DNA of 38,767 nucleotides from VFZN01 sp050249615 (GTDB lineage Bacteria; Acidobacteriota; Vicinamibacteria; Vicinamibacterales; UBA2999). A program made the translations under genes and the position numbers. Positions 8,320 through 16,377 of this stretch are shown one piece after another (the stretch's first letter is position 1; every line of letters starts with the position of its first letter). The notes below the pieces were generated by a model. That model saw only the letters and a list, made by a program, of their open reading frames with translations, made no database searches and was not told where the DNA came from. The stretch is taken from positions 1 through 38,767 of the forward strand of contig JBFWQE010000041.1 in NCBI GenBank assembly GCA_050249615.1. Direction: 5' to 3'.

Positions 8320-9670
8320 GGTCACGCCCCGGCTTCTCATCGCCGACGATCAACCGGACGTGCTCGAGGCCCTTCGGCTCCTGCTGAAGCCGGAGGGATA
8401 CGCCATCGACACGGCGTCGTCACCGCAGCAGATCCTGCGCGCGCTCGACCAGAAGGATTTCGACGTGGTCCTGATGGACCTCAACTACGCGAGGGACACG
8501 ACCTCCGGCGAGGAGGGGCTCGACCTGCTGCAGCGCATCCACACCGCGGACGAGTCGCTCCCCGTCGTGGTGATGACGGCGTGGGGTTCGGTGAACGTCG
8601 CGGTGGAAGCGATGCGCCGGGGGGCGCGCGATTTCATCCAGAAGCCCTGGGACAACGAGCGCCTGCTCTCCATCATCCGCACGCAGACCGAGTTGGGGCG
8701 CGCCCTGCGCCGCGGCCGCCAGCTCGAGGCCGCCAACCAGGCGCTGCAGTCCGACGGCCGGTCGGTCATCCTCGCCGAATCGGCCGCGATGCGCCCCGTG
8801 CTGGAGATGATCGCGCGCGTCGGCCCCTCGGACGCCAACGTGCTCGTCACCGGCGAGAACGGGACCGGCAAGAGCCTGGTGGCGCAGGCGCTGCACGCCG
8901 TGTCGCCGCGCGCGAGCCGCCCCATGGTCACCGTCAACGCGGGTGGCATGGCCGAAGGCGTATTCGAGTCCGAGCTCTTCGGCCACCTGAAGGGCGCGTT
9001 CACCGACGCGAAGACCGACCGCGTCGGCCGCTTCGAGCTGGCCGACGGGAGCACCCTGTTCCTGGACGAGATCGCCAACGTGCCGCTCACGCAGCAGCAG
9101 AAGCTGCTGCGGGTGATCGAGACCGGCGAATTCGAGCGCCTCGGATCGTCGAAAACGCGCAAGGTGAACGTGCGCCTGGTCTCGGCGACCAATGCGGACC
9201 TCAACGCCGAGGTCGCGGCGGGACGCTTCCGGCAGGACCTGCTGTTCCGCCTGAACACGATCGAGATCCACCTGCCGCCGCTGCGCGATCGGCGCGAGGA
9301 CATCCCGCTGCTCGCGCGCCACTTCCTGCACCAGCACGCCCGGCGCTACCGCAAGCACCTCTCCGGGTTCGACCCGGGGGCGATGCAGCAGCTGCTGGAT
9401 CACCGCTGGCCGGGCAACGTGCGCGAGATGGATCACGCCATCGAGCGCGCCGTGCTGATGTCCACCGGCGCCACGGTCCGCACGCAGGATCTGGGCCTGC
9501 GCGTGGACGGCGGCGGCGCCGCGCGCATGGAGGACATGAGCCTCGAGGAGGTCGAGGCGTTCCTCATCAAGAAGGCCATGGCCCGCTACGGCAACGTCAG
9601 CCAGGCCGCCCGCGCCCTCGGGCTTTCGAGGAGCGCGCTGTATCGGCGGCTGGAGCGGTACAAGCTCTGA
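8309..9670 (+). CDS. NtrC-family sigma-54-dependent response regulator
   Basis: A 453-residue transcription activator with three domains. The receiver (about 1-125) has acidic residues IADD, phospho-acceptor Asp57 in LMDLNY, and Lys in FIQKPW. The AAA+ domain (about 152-390) has Walker A GENGTGKS at 182-189, Walker B TLFLDEI and VSATN. The C-terminal Fis-type helix-turn-helix ends in NVSQAARALGLSRSALYRRLERY. The sigma-54 contact loop reads GAFTDA (229-234) instead of the usual GAFTGA. It overlaps the second ATPase gene and precedes the histidine kinase, its probable partner. It would be expected to act on the sigma-54-like promoter near 2847, making the efflux operon self-regulated. That target is inference. 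Confidence 0.93.
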   Translation: MRTEVTPRLLIADDQPDVLEALRLLLKPEGYAIDTASSPQQILRALDQKDFDVVLMDLNYARDTTSGEEGLDLLQRIHTADESLPVVVMTAWGSVNVAVEAMRRGARDFIQKPWDNERLLSIIRTQTELGRALRRGRQLEAANQALQSDGRSVILAESAAMRPVLEMIARVGPSDANVLVTGENGTGKSLVAQALHAVSPRASRPMVTVNAGGMAEGVFESELFGHLKGAFTDAKTDRVGRFELADGSTLFLDEIANVPLTQQQKLLRVIETGEFERLGSSKTRKVNVRLVSATNADLNAEVAAGRFRQDLLFRLNTIEIHLPPLRDRREDIPLLARHFLHQHARRYRKHLSGFDPGAMQQLLDHRWPGNVREMDHAIERAVLMSTGATVRTQDLGLRVDGGGAARMEDMSLEEVEAFLIKKAMARYGNVSQAARALGLSRSALYRRLERYKL

Positions 9671-9683
9671 GGAAGACGGTGTG

Positions 9684-9902
9684 GGGAGCCGGGAGCCGGG
9701 AGTCGGGAGTCGGACGCGCCGCAGCAAGCTGTCCAGAACGCTTCGGCCAGGCAGGCTTCGCGGATCCCGTCGAGCGCACCTCCAGCCTGCCCTTTGGATT
9801 CCAAGTTCCAGCCTGCCAGCTGTTCGCGGTGTCTTCGCCACTCCAGGATTCGTCCCGCCCCACGCGTCTTCCCCGACTCCCGACTCCCGCCTCCCGGTTC
9901 CC
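9684..9902. repeat. Heptamer inverted repeat flanking a 159-bp centre
   Basis: The left arm 9684-9713 (GGGAGCC twice, GGGAGTC twice, GG) and right arm 9873-9902 are inverted copies identical at 28 of 30 positions. Between them is a 159-bp centre without an open frame that could be believed. It holds AGCCTGCC twice (near 9783 and 9812) facing GGCAGGCT (near 9746). The layout resembles a small non-autonomous insertion with terminal inverted repeats, or a long-loop hairpin. It fills most of the gap between the response-regulator and kinase genes. No target-site duplication is evident. Confidence 0.8.
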
Positions 9903-9911
9903 GACACCATC

Positions 9912-11231
9912 GTGAAGCCCCGCCTCACCATCGACCAGCACATCCTGCTGCTCACGCTGGGCGCCAGCCTGCCGGGCGCTGTCGTGGCGCTTGCGCTGCT
10001 CTGGATGGGCGACTACACGCCCAAGGTGCAGTGGACGCTGAGCGTCTTCGTCGTGGTGCTGCTGGCGGGGTTCGCCGCATCGGTGCGATCGCGCGTCGTG
10101 GTGCCCTTCCAGACGCTGGCCAACCTGCTGGCGGCCCTCCGGGAGGACGACTTCAGCATCCGGGGCCGCACGGCGAATCCGGACGATCCGCTGGGGGCGG
10201 CCCTCGTCGAGGTGAACGCGCTCGCGGAAACGCTGCACGAGCAGCGCCTGGGCGCGGTCGAGGCGACCGCCCTGCTCCGGACCGTCATGGAACAGATCGA
10301 CGTGGCGGTGTTCGCCTTCGATCCCGAACAGCACCTGCGGATCGTGAACCGCACCGGCGAGCGCCTGATGGGCCGCAGCACCGAGCAGATGCTCGGCCGC
10401 ACGGCCGAGGAGCTGGGCGTCACCGACTGGTTCGGCGATGCGCCGCGCGTGGTGGACATCACCCCGCCGGGCGGCGGCGCGGGCCGCTGGGAAGTGCGCC
10501 GCACCACCTTCCGTCTAGGAGGGCTCCCCCACGATCTGCTGGTCCTCTCGGACGTGAGCCGTCCCCTCCGCGAGCAGGAGCGGCAGGCCTGGCAGCGGCT
10601 CATCCGGGTCATCGGCCACGAGCTGGGCAACTCGCTCGGGCCCATCAAGTCCATTGCCGGCAGCATCGAGACGCTGCTCCAGCGCGACCCGCCGCCGGCC
10701 GACTGGCGGGAGGACATGCAGCGCGGCCTGCAGGTGATTGCCTCGCGCGCCGAATCGCTCAGCCGGTTCACCGGCGCCTATGCGCGCCTGGCACGGCTGC
10801 CCGCGCCGAAGCCCGCCCCCATCGTGCTGAAACCCTTCGTGCAGCGGCTGGCTGGGCTGGAGACCCGCGTTCCCGTCAGGGTGCGGCCCGGCCCCGACGT
10901 CACCATCAGCGCCGATCCGGATCAGCTCGAGCAGCTCTTCATCAACCTGCTGCGGAACGCCGCCGACGCCACGATCGAAGTCGGGGGCACCGGCATCACC
11001 ATGGGGTGGCGCCGCCATCGCGACTCCGTGGACATCTGGGTGGACGACGAGGGCCCGGGGCTGTCGAACACGGCCAACCTGTTCGTGCCGTTCTTCACCA
11101 CGAAGCCGGGCGGCTCGGGCATCGGGCTGGTGCTGTGCCGGCAGATTGCGGAGGCTCACGAGGGCTCGCTCCGCCTCGAGAACCGCGCCGACGTGCGCGG
11201 CTGCCGGGCTACGCTGACGCTGCCAGCGTAG
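9912..11231 (+). CDS. Membrane sensor histidine kinase (NtrY-like)
   Basis: A 439-residue sensor kinase. Two transmembrane segments lie at about residues 11-30 and 42-58 with a very short periplasmic loop, so it probably senses within or near the membrane. A HAMP-like linker and a PAS-type domain (about 120-215, LLRTVMEQIDVAVFAFD) follow. The dimerisation/phospho-acceptor region is VIGHELGNSLGPIKS with His236. The ATPase domain shows N-box NLLRNAADAT, G1 DDEGPGL, the F-box FVPFFTTK and G2 GGSGIGL. The GTG start at 9912 is chosen because the upstream frame is repeat-derived and the hydrophobic N-terminus begins here. It is the last gene of the operon. Its TAG stop is the first base triplet of the downstream hairpin array. 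Confidence 0.9.
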   Translation: MKPRLTIDQHILLLTLGASLPGAVVALALLWMGDYTPKVQWTLSVFVVVLLAGFAASVRSRVVVPFQTLANLLAALREDDFSIRGRTANPDDPLGAALVEVNALAETLHEQRLGAVEATALLRTVMEQIDVAVFAFDPEQHLRIVNRTGERLMGRSTEQMLGRTAEELGVTDWFGDAPRVVDITPPGGGAGRWEVRRTTFRLGGLPHDLLVLSDVSRPLREQERQAWQRLIRVIGHELGNSLGPIKSIAGSIETLLQRDPPPADWREDMQRGLQVIASRAESLSRFTGAYARLARLPAPKPAPIVLKPFVQRLAGLETRVPVRVRPGPDVTISADPDQLEQLFINLLRNAADATIEVGGTGITMGWRRHRDSVDIWVDDEGPGLSNTANLFVPFFTTKPGGSGIGLVLCRQIAEAHEGSLRLENRADVRGCRATLTLPA

Positions 11232-11547
11232 GCGCGACTTCGTCGCGTAGGCGGCACTTCGTGCCGTGGGCCCTTCGGGTCTGCGCGTCTTCGACGCGTA
11301 GGCGGCGCTTACGCGCCGTGGGCCCTTCGGGTAGGCGCGACTTCGTCGCGTAGGCGGCCCTTCGTGCCGTGGGCCCTCCGGGTGGGCGCGCCTGCGGCGC
11401 GTGGGCTCCCCGCCGGGCAGCGTGAGCCAGCAGGCCCACCGCGCGCAAGCGCGGCCCCTACCGAGCGGCGCGAGCCGCGAGGCCCACCGGCCGCAGGGAG
11501 GCCCCTGCCGAGGCCCACGCGCGCCGAAGGCGCGCGCCCTACCGAAG
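11229..11547. repeat. Large hairpin array with conserved GTAGG/GTGGG spacers
   Basis: This array fills the gap between two convergent genes. From the left, units of about 16-20 bp read spacer GTAGG or GTGGG followed by a short perfect hairpin with TTC/TTCG loop: GCGAC-TTC-GTCGC, GGCAC-TTC-GTGCC, CCC-TTC-GGG, GCGTC-TTC-GACGC, GGCGC-TTAC-GCGCC and others. About eleven units run to 11405. From about 11433 the orientation flips and spacers read CCCACC/CCTACC. The last right-hand hairpin (around 11518-11537) has a CGCGCGCC stem and a C(UUCG)G loop on the - strand. Stem sequences differ from unit to unit but remain complementary. The TAG stop codons of both flanking genes are part of the repeat. 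Confidence 0.9.
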
Positions 11548-11943
11548 GCCTTTCACGGCCTCATCGAGCAGGAACAGGTCGGTGAGGACGGCGCGGAGGT
11601 GGGTAGAGACGTTCAGGTTGTCGACGAGCTGCGAGCTGATGCCCTTGCGCGTGAGGACGACCTTCAGCGCGGCGCGGGCATCGGCGGCGTCGCGCGCGAG
11701 CACCTGCAGGAAGTCCTCGAAGGCCGCGGCATCGACGGAGGCGCCAATCACCTCGCGGAACGCCGGCTCGAGGCCCGCGATGGCCTCGTCCATGCGGCCG
11801 AGGAAGGCACGGAGTTGCTCGCTGTTGGCGTTGCCCTCGTCGGTGGCGAGCCCCTGCGCCGCGTAGGCGAGCAGGAACTCGTAGCCACCTTCGATGGCAT
11901 CGGCCCGTTGCTGGAGCGTGTCCAGCGCGGATTCCGTGGGCAT
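11539..11943 (-). CDS. Small hypothetical protein linked to the Mo-hydroxylase operon
   Basis: A 134-residue soluble protein, predicted mainly helical, with no signal peptide, no membrane segment and no cysteine. It has acidic and Leu/Ala-rich helices (LDTLQQRADAIEGGYEFLL) and a C-terminal half with Leu and Val periodicity. I do not recognise a family. The start ATG lies one base after the stop of the cytochrome b gene, so it is almost certainly co-transcribed as the last gene. A role in assembly or maturation of the oxidoreductase is possible but is only inference from position. Its stop codon lies in the hairpin array. Confidence 0.75.
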   Translation of the reverse strand: MPTESALDTLQQRADAIEGGYEFLLAYAAQGLATDEGNANSEQLRAFLGRMDEAIAGLEPAFREVIGASVDAAAFEDFLQVLARDAADARAALKVVLTRKGISSQLVDNLNVSTHLRAVLTDLFLLDEAVKGLR

Positions 11944-11944
11944 G

Positions 11945-12763
11945 CTACTTGGTTGCAACCCAGCGATCCGGGTCGTGGTGCTCGAGGTACTCGCGCTTCG
12001 AGATGGTGCCGAAGATCATCGACTTGGTGATCCAGAACTTCTCCGGCCGCAGCGCGAAGTAGATGTGCGCGATGATGAGCCCGACGAAGCCGACGCCGGT
12101 GAGGCCGTGAATCACGTAGGTGAGACCGTAGGCCGCGTCGCCCATGATGTACGGGTTGCGCTCGAAGAGCGGCGTCCGCACGCGCGACATCATCAGCAGG
12201 CCCGAGGCGATGGCGCCCACGCCCGCCACCAGCACCGCCAGGTGATAGAGACGGTTGCCGAGCGGGTACTTGCCCGGCTTGGGCCCGCCGATCTCGACGC
12301 CGAAGTCACGCATGATCTCGGCCTTGGCCTCGGGAATGTCCCGCGGCCCCACCCAGATGGACCAGAAGTCCATGAAGAAGGTGGCGTGGATGATGTGGAA
12401 GATGATGGATCCGGTGAGCAGGATTCCCGCCATCCAGTGCCAGTAGACCCAGGCGAACTTGACGCCGACCACGGGCAGGAACGCCGTGAACACCAGCGCC
12501 AGCATCGCCACCGCCATGACCCAGTGGAAGACGCGCGCCATGAACGAGTGGCGCTCGATGCGGGCCGGCAGGCCGGCCCGCTCCTTCTCCATCCGGTCCA
12601 CCTCGCCCGACTCGCGCTTGTGGTGCGGCGAGAAGAGCATGTAGCCGCCATGGGCGACGAGGAACAGGATGCCGCCCACGAGGGACGCCCAGAAGAGGTC
12701 CCACGAGATGCGGACGAGGATGTTCTCGCCCCAGGGGCTCAGCGCCCAGGTTACGAAGTCCAT
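11945..12763 (-). CDS. Membrane cytochrome b (formate-dehydrogenase gamma/b561-like)
   Basis: A 272-residue integral membrane protein with about five hydrophobic segments. Histidines suited to haem b ligation occur in ERHSFMARVFHWVM, WHWMAGILL, FHIIHATFF, YHLAVLVAG, VIHGLTG and LIIAHIYFAL. The pattern fits the cytochrome b subunits of formate dehydrogenase and hydrogenase, which pass electrons from a periplasmic enzyme to quinone. Its gene overlaps the FAD subunit gene by 13 bp, so it is likely the membrane partner of the Mo hydroxylase. A hydrophilic loop after helix 1 (HHKRESGEVDRMEKE) and another near residues 145-170 are charged. Confidence 0.88.
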   Translation of the reverse strand: MDFVTWALSPWGENILVRISWDLFWASLVGGILFLVAHGGYMLFSPHHKRESGEVDRMEKERAGLPARIERHSFMARVFHWVMAVAMLALVFTAFLPVVGVKFAWVYWHWMAGILLTGSIIFHIIHATFFMDFWSIWVGPRDIPEAKAEIMRDFGVEIGGPKPGKYPLGNRLYHLAVLVAGVGAIASGLLMMSRVRTPLFERNPYIMGDAAYGLTYVIHGLTGVGFVGLIIAHIYFALRPEKFWITKSMIFGTISKREYLEHHDPDRWVATK

Positions 12764-13764
12764 TCACCCGCTCCTCGGATGGCACGCTTCACCAGGGCCT
12801 TCATCAGCGGCACCTTGTAGGCGTTGTGCCGCAGCGGCAGCGCGCCCTGCACGGCGAGCTCGCTGGCCTGCTCCGCCGTCTGCTCGTCGCGGGCCTTACC
12901 GCGCACGAACGCCTCGACGGCCTCCAGGCGATACGGCCGCGCGGACACGCCGTTGACGACGAGGCGCGCGCCGTTGATGGTGTTGCCCGAGGCATCGATG
13001 GCCGAGGCGACGTTCACCAGGGCGAAGTCCCAGACCTGCCGATCGCGCACCTTCTCGAAGTAGAACTGCTTGCCCGCCCACGTGCCGGGGATGCGGACGG
13101 CGGTGAGAAGGTCCCCCGGCCGCAGCATCGTGAGGCGCGTGATGTCCACCCCCGGCCCGACGAAGAAGTCCTGCGCGGGGACGACCATCTCGCTGCCGCC
13201 GCGACGCACGACCATCTGCGCGTCGAGGGCGATGAGGGCCGGCGCCGTGTCGGAGGGATTGACCGCGACGCAGCGGTCCGCGTCGAAGATGGCGTGCTCG
13301 CGGTTCACCGCGGTGGGCGTGTCGGCGTAGCAGATGTTCCCACCCGCCCGATAGCACGGCCAGCCGGCCCGGTAGTACCAGCACCGCGCGTCCTGCGCGA
13401 CGTTGCCCCCCATCGTCCCCTGGTTGCGAATCTGCGGCGAGGCCACCAGCCCGGCGGCCTCGGCGAGCAGGCCGAAGCGCTCCTTCACGAGGGCGTGGCT
13501 CGCGACCTCGGTCAGCGTGGTCATGGCGCCGATCTCGAGGCCGCCGCCGGCGTCCTTGATGCCGCGCAGCTCGGCGACGGCGCTCAGGTCGACCACGACC
13601 TTCGGCTTGCGGATACGGTCCTTCAGCCAGTCGAACGTGTCCATGCCGCCGGCCATCACCCAGGCGTCGGCGCCGTGGCGCTCCAGCAGCCCGAGCGTGT
13701 CCGCCACGCTCGTGGGCTGGAACAGCTCGAATGCCGGCATGACATCGCGAATTGCAGCAGGCAT
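12751..13764 (-). CDS. FAD-binding subunit of a PaoABC-type Mo hydroxylase, with four-Cys cluster site
   Basis: A 337-residue FAD subunit of the xanthine dehydrogenase family. It shows the N-terminal FAD region VMAGGMDTFDWLKDR, the second FAD motif ASPQIRNQGTMGGNVAQD and NPSDTAPALIALDA, then the CO-dehydrogenase-flavoprotein C-terminal domain. An insert carries four cysteines at 128, 137, 145 and 165 (C-x8-C-x7-C-x19-C). Similar cysteines bind a 4Fe-4S cluster in PaoB of E. coli and in 4-hydroxybenzoyl-CoA reductase. The ATG at 13764 has a good AGGAGG upstream. There is no signal peptide, so export would be by hitch-hiking with the Tat-bearing subunit. The gene sits between the Mo subunit and cytochrome b genes. 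Confidence 0.9.
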   Translation of the reverse strand: MPAAIRDVMPAFELFQPTSVADTLGLLERHGADAWVMAGGMDTFDWLKDRIRKPKVVVDLSAVAELRGIKDAGGGLEIGAMTTLTEVASHALVKERFGLLAEAAGLVASPQIRNQGTMGGNVAQDARCWYYRAGWPCYRAGGNICYADTPTAVNREHAIFDADRCVAVNPSDTAPALIALDAQMVVRRGGSEMVVPAQDFFVGPGVDITRLTMLRPGDLLTAVRIPGTWAGKQFYFEKVRDRQVWDFALVNVASAIDASGNTINGARLVVNGVSARPYRLEAVEAFVRGKARDEQTAEQASELAVQGALPLRHNAYKVPLMKALVKRAIRGAGEWTS

Positions 13765-13772
13765 CGGTCCTC

Positions 13773-16376
13773 CTAGATGAACGCCGTCAGCGTTTCATAC
13801 GCCGGCGTGCCGGCGGCCAGCGACATGAGTATCTGCTCGGGATGCACCGGCGTCCGCCGCAGAATGCCGTCGCCCACGGCGTCGGCCAGCGCGCAGATGA
13901 GCGCGCCGCCACCGGCGCCGATGGCCGGCTCGCCGATGCCCTTCGCGCCGACGGGGTTCGTCGGATCGGGCAGCTCGACGGCCGCCCATCGCATGGGCTG
14001 CTCGACCGGGATGTCCAGGATCGTCGGCGGCTTGTTGTGGTGCATGCGGTTGGCCAGCGCCGCGCCGTAGTGCGGGTCGTAGACCAGGTTCTGGCTGCGC
14101 ACGTGGCCGAAGCCCTGGATGCCGCCCCCGTGAATCTGTCCGCCAAGGCTGTGCGGGTGCATCACCGTGCCGACGTCCACCACGGCGAGGTAATCGACGA
14201 TGCGGTAGACACCCGTCTCGACGTCCACCTCGACTTCCATGAACGCGGCCTGGAACGAGTAGGTGGAGCCGTCGCGTGGGAGGTTGTCGCGCGCCACGCC
14301 CATGAGCCCGAGCCCCGCCAGGGCCGCGGCCGACGCCTTCGTCATGCCGTTCAGTTCCTTCGGCACCTCGTGACCGTCGAACTTCCCGCCCCGCTTGATG
14401 GCGAGCTCCGCGGCCTTGGCGAAGGGAATGGCGCGGCCCGGGTTCCCCTTGCGGAAAACGCGCTCGTTACCGACGTCGTAGTCGTCGGGCGATCCGCCCA
14501 GCTCGAGCGCCGCCAGCTCCTGCAGGTTGCGCTTGAGCGCCTGGCCCGCGGCGTAGTTGGCGCGCGTGTGCGCGTAGGTCGTCTGGCTGCCGGCCTGCAC
14601 CGAGCTCCACGCCACGTGGTTGCCGGTATTGCCCCAGACGACGACGCACTTCTCCCACGGCATGTCCACCTGCTCGGCGATCACGCGGGCGGTGTCCATG
14701 ACCGAGTGAGTGCCGAGGTTGCCGATGCCCTGGTGGATGTAGAGCTTGCCATCGGGCTTGATGACGCAGAGCCCGTCCACGCCGATGGAGCCCGCGGTGT
14801 AGGACCCGGTGGCCACGGCCACGCCGGTGACCTTGTTGCCGCGCCGCTGGCCGCTCCGCTGCTTCCGCTCCTCCCAGTTGAACATCTCGGCGCCCTTGTC
14901 GAGGCACTCCTTGACGAAGCAGCTGGTGAGCTTGTTGCGCGGGCGTCCCGGGGGCGCGTTGACCGGTGCCAGGCCGAACTGGGCCTGCCCTTCCGGCGAG
15001 TTGACCTTGCGGATGGCAATGCGGTCCAGCCCCAGCTTGCGCGCGGCCTCGTCCACCATCGGCTCGACCATCACCGAGGCCTGCAGGCCGCCGGGCGCGC
15101 GCTGCGACGTGCCGGGCGGCGTGTTGGTGGCGACCGAGACACCGCGGAACCGCATGTTGGGCACCTGGTACATCAGCGACGTGTTGTTCGCGGTCGTCGC
15201 GTGGTCACCCTGACGCCGGTACGGCCCTGCCGCTTCGACGATGAACATGTCGATGGCGGTGACGCGGCCGTCCTTCTTGAACCCCATCTTGAGCCAGCCC
15301 TGATAGCCGGGCCGCGTGCGTCCGATGTAGGTCTCCTCCTCGCGCGAGATGCGCATCATCACCGGGCGGCCATTCAGCTTCTTCGACATCAGGGCCGGAA
15401 TCGCCATCGAGTGCGCGCCGGGGATCTTGCTGCCGAAGCCGCCGCCGGTGAACTCGCTGATGAGCACGAGATCCTCGGGCTTGATGCCGATCCAGCCGGC
15501 AGCCGACGCCACGGTCCGGGCCACGCTCTGCGTGGACCCGTGCAGGTAGCACTTGCCGTTCTGCCAGTAGGCCATGGCCGTCCGCGTCTCGAGCGGCTGG
15601 TGGCTGGTGGTCTGCTGGTAGTGGTCGCGCTCGATGACGAGGTCGGCTTCCGCGAAGCCCTTCTCGACGTCGCCGAACACCAGGGTCTCCGAGGCCTCGG
15701 CGTTCGCCGGAAACTTGCCGGCCTCCACCTGCGCGATGTCCGCGGCGGTCCACTTCAGCGACTGGAGGTTCGCGCCCACGAACACGTTGCCACCCACGCG
15801 GCCGTCGGGCCCGCCGGGCTTGAGCGAGTCGAGCGGATCGATGACGAACGGCAGCGGCTCGTAGTCCACGACAATGCGCTCGATGGCGGCGGCGGCGATC
15901 TCCTCCGAGTCAGCCGCGACGGCCAGGATGGGCTCACCCTCGTACACGGGCTCCTTCGTGAGGGCCACCTCTGGCGGCACGGTCGGCCGGGGAGGGGCAG
16001 GCGGCTGGGCGGCCGCGGGCGCGGCAGCGGCCGCGGCGGCTGCCGGGGCGGCGGCACCGGCGGCGGGCGGCGCGGCTCCAGCCGGCGCGCCGGGCGCCCC
16101 CTGCGGACGGGGCGCGGCCGGGGCGGGCGGCGGTCCGGGCGGCGGAGGAGGCGCCGGCATGTCGTCGGCGGTCAGGATGCCGTGGACACCGGGCATGGCC
16201 AGCGCGGCGCTGGCGTCGATGCGCGTGACCCGCGCGTGCGGGCGCGGGCTGAGCAACAGCTTTACGAACAGCATGCCCTCGGCACGGTAGTCCTCGGCAT
16301 AGCGCGCCTTGCCGGTGACTTTCGCCACCAGGTCCGGCGTGACGTAGTTCTTGCCGATCAGCTTGTAGTCCGCCAT
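13773..16376 (-). CDS. Molybdopterin-binding subunit of the Mo hydroxylase
   Basis: The large catalytic subunit, 867 residues, of the xanthine dehydrogenase/aldehyde oxidoreductase family. The aldehyde-oxidase a/b hammerhead domain is at the N-terminus. The molybdopterin domain carries TGGGFGSKI and ends with AKGIGEPAIGAGGGAL, whose Glu (about 816) is the expected catalytic base. Oddly, residues about 74-135 are a run of Pro and Ala (DNA 15972-16157) inserted in the hammerhead domain after ILTADDMP. It is in frame, and flanking sequence resumes normally (EVALTKEPVYEGEPI). The gene begins one base after the 2Fe-2S subunit's stop. The substrate may be an aldehyde or aromatic heterocycle; the sequence does not settle it. 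Confidence 0.92.
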   Translation of the reverse strand: MADYKLIGKNYVTPDLVAKVTGKARYAEDYRAEGMLFVKLLLSPRPHARVTRIDASAALAMPGVHGILTADDMPAPPPPPGPPPAPAAPRPQGAPGAPAGAAPPAAGAAAPAAAAAAAAPAAAQPPAPPRPTVPPEVALTKEPVYEGEPILAVAADSEEIAAAAIERIVVDYEPLPFVIDPLDSLKPGGPDGRVGGNVFVGANLQSLKWTAADIAQVEAGKFPANAEASETLVFGDVEKGFAEADLVIERDHYQQTTSHQPLETRTAMAYWQNGKCYLHGSTQSVARTVASAAGWIGIKPEDLVLISEFTGGGFGSKIPGAHSMAIPALMSKKLNGRPVMMRISREEETYIGRTRPGYQGWLKMGFKKDGRVTAIDMFIVEAAGPYRRQGDHATTANNTSLMYQVPNMRFRGVSVATNTPPGTSQRAPGGLQASVMVEPMVDEAARKLGLDRIAIRKVNSPEGQAQFGLAPVNAPPGRPRNKLTSCFVKECLDKGAEMFNWEERKQRSGQRRGNKVTGVAVATGSYTAGSIGVDGLCVIKPDGKLYIHQGIGNLGTHSVMDTARVIAEQVDMPWEKCVVVWGNTGNHVAWSSVQAGSQTTYAHTRANYAAGQALKRNLQELAALELGGSPDDYDVGNERVFRKGNPGRAIPFAKAAELAIKRGGKFDGHEVPKELNGMTKASAAALAGLGLMGVARDNLPRDGSTYSFQAAFMEVEVDVETGVYRIVDYLAVVDVGTVMHPHSLGGQIHGGGIQGFGHVRSQNLVYDPHYGAALANRMHHNKPPTILDIPVEQPMRWAAVELPDPTNPVGAKGIGEPAIGAGGGALICALADAVGDGILRRTPVHPEQILMSLAAGTPAYETLTAFI

Positions 16377-16377
16377 C

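Noticed and set aside
11229..11547. Ordinary rho-independent terminator
   Set aside because: A dozen or more hairpins and no T-tract; a single terminator does not explain the array, though termination may still be a role.
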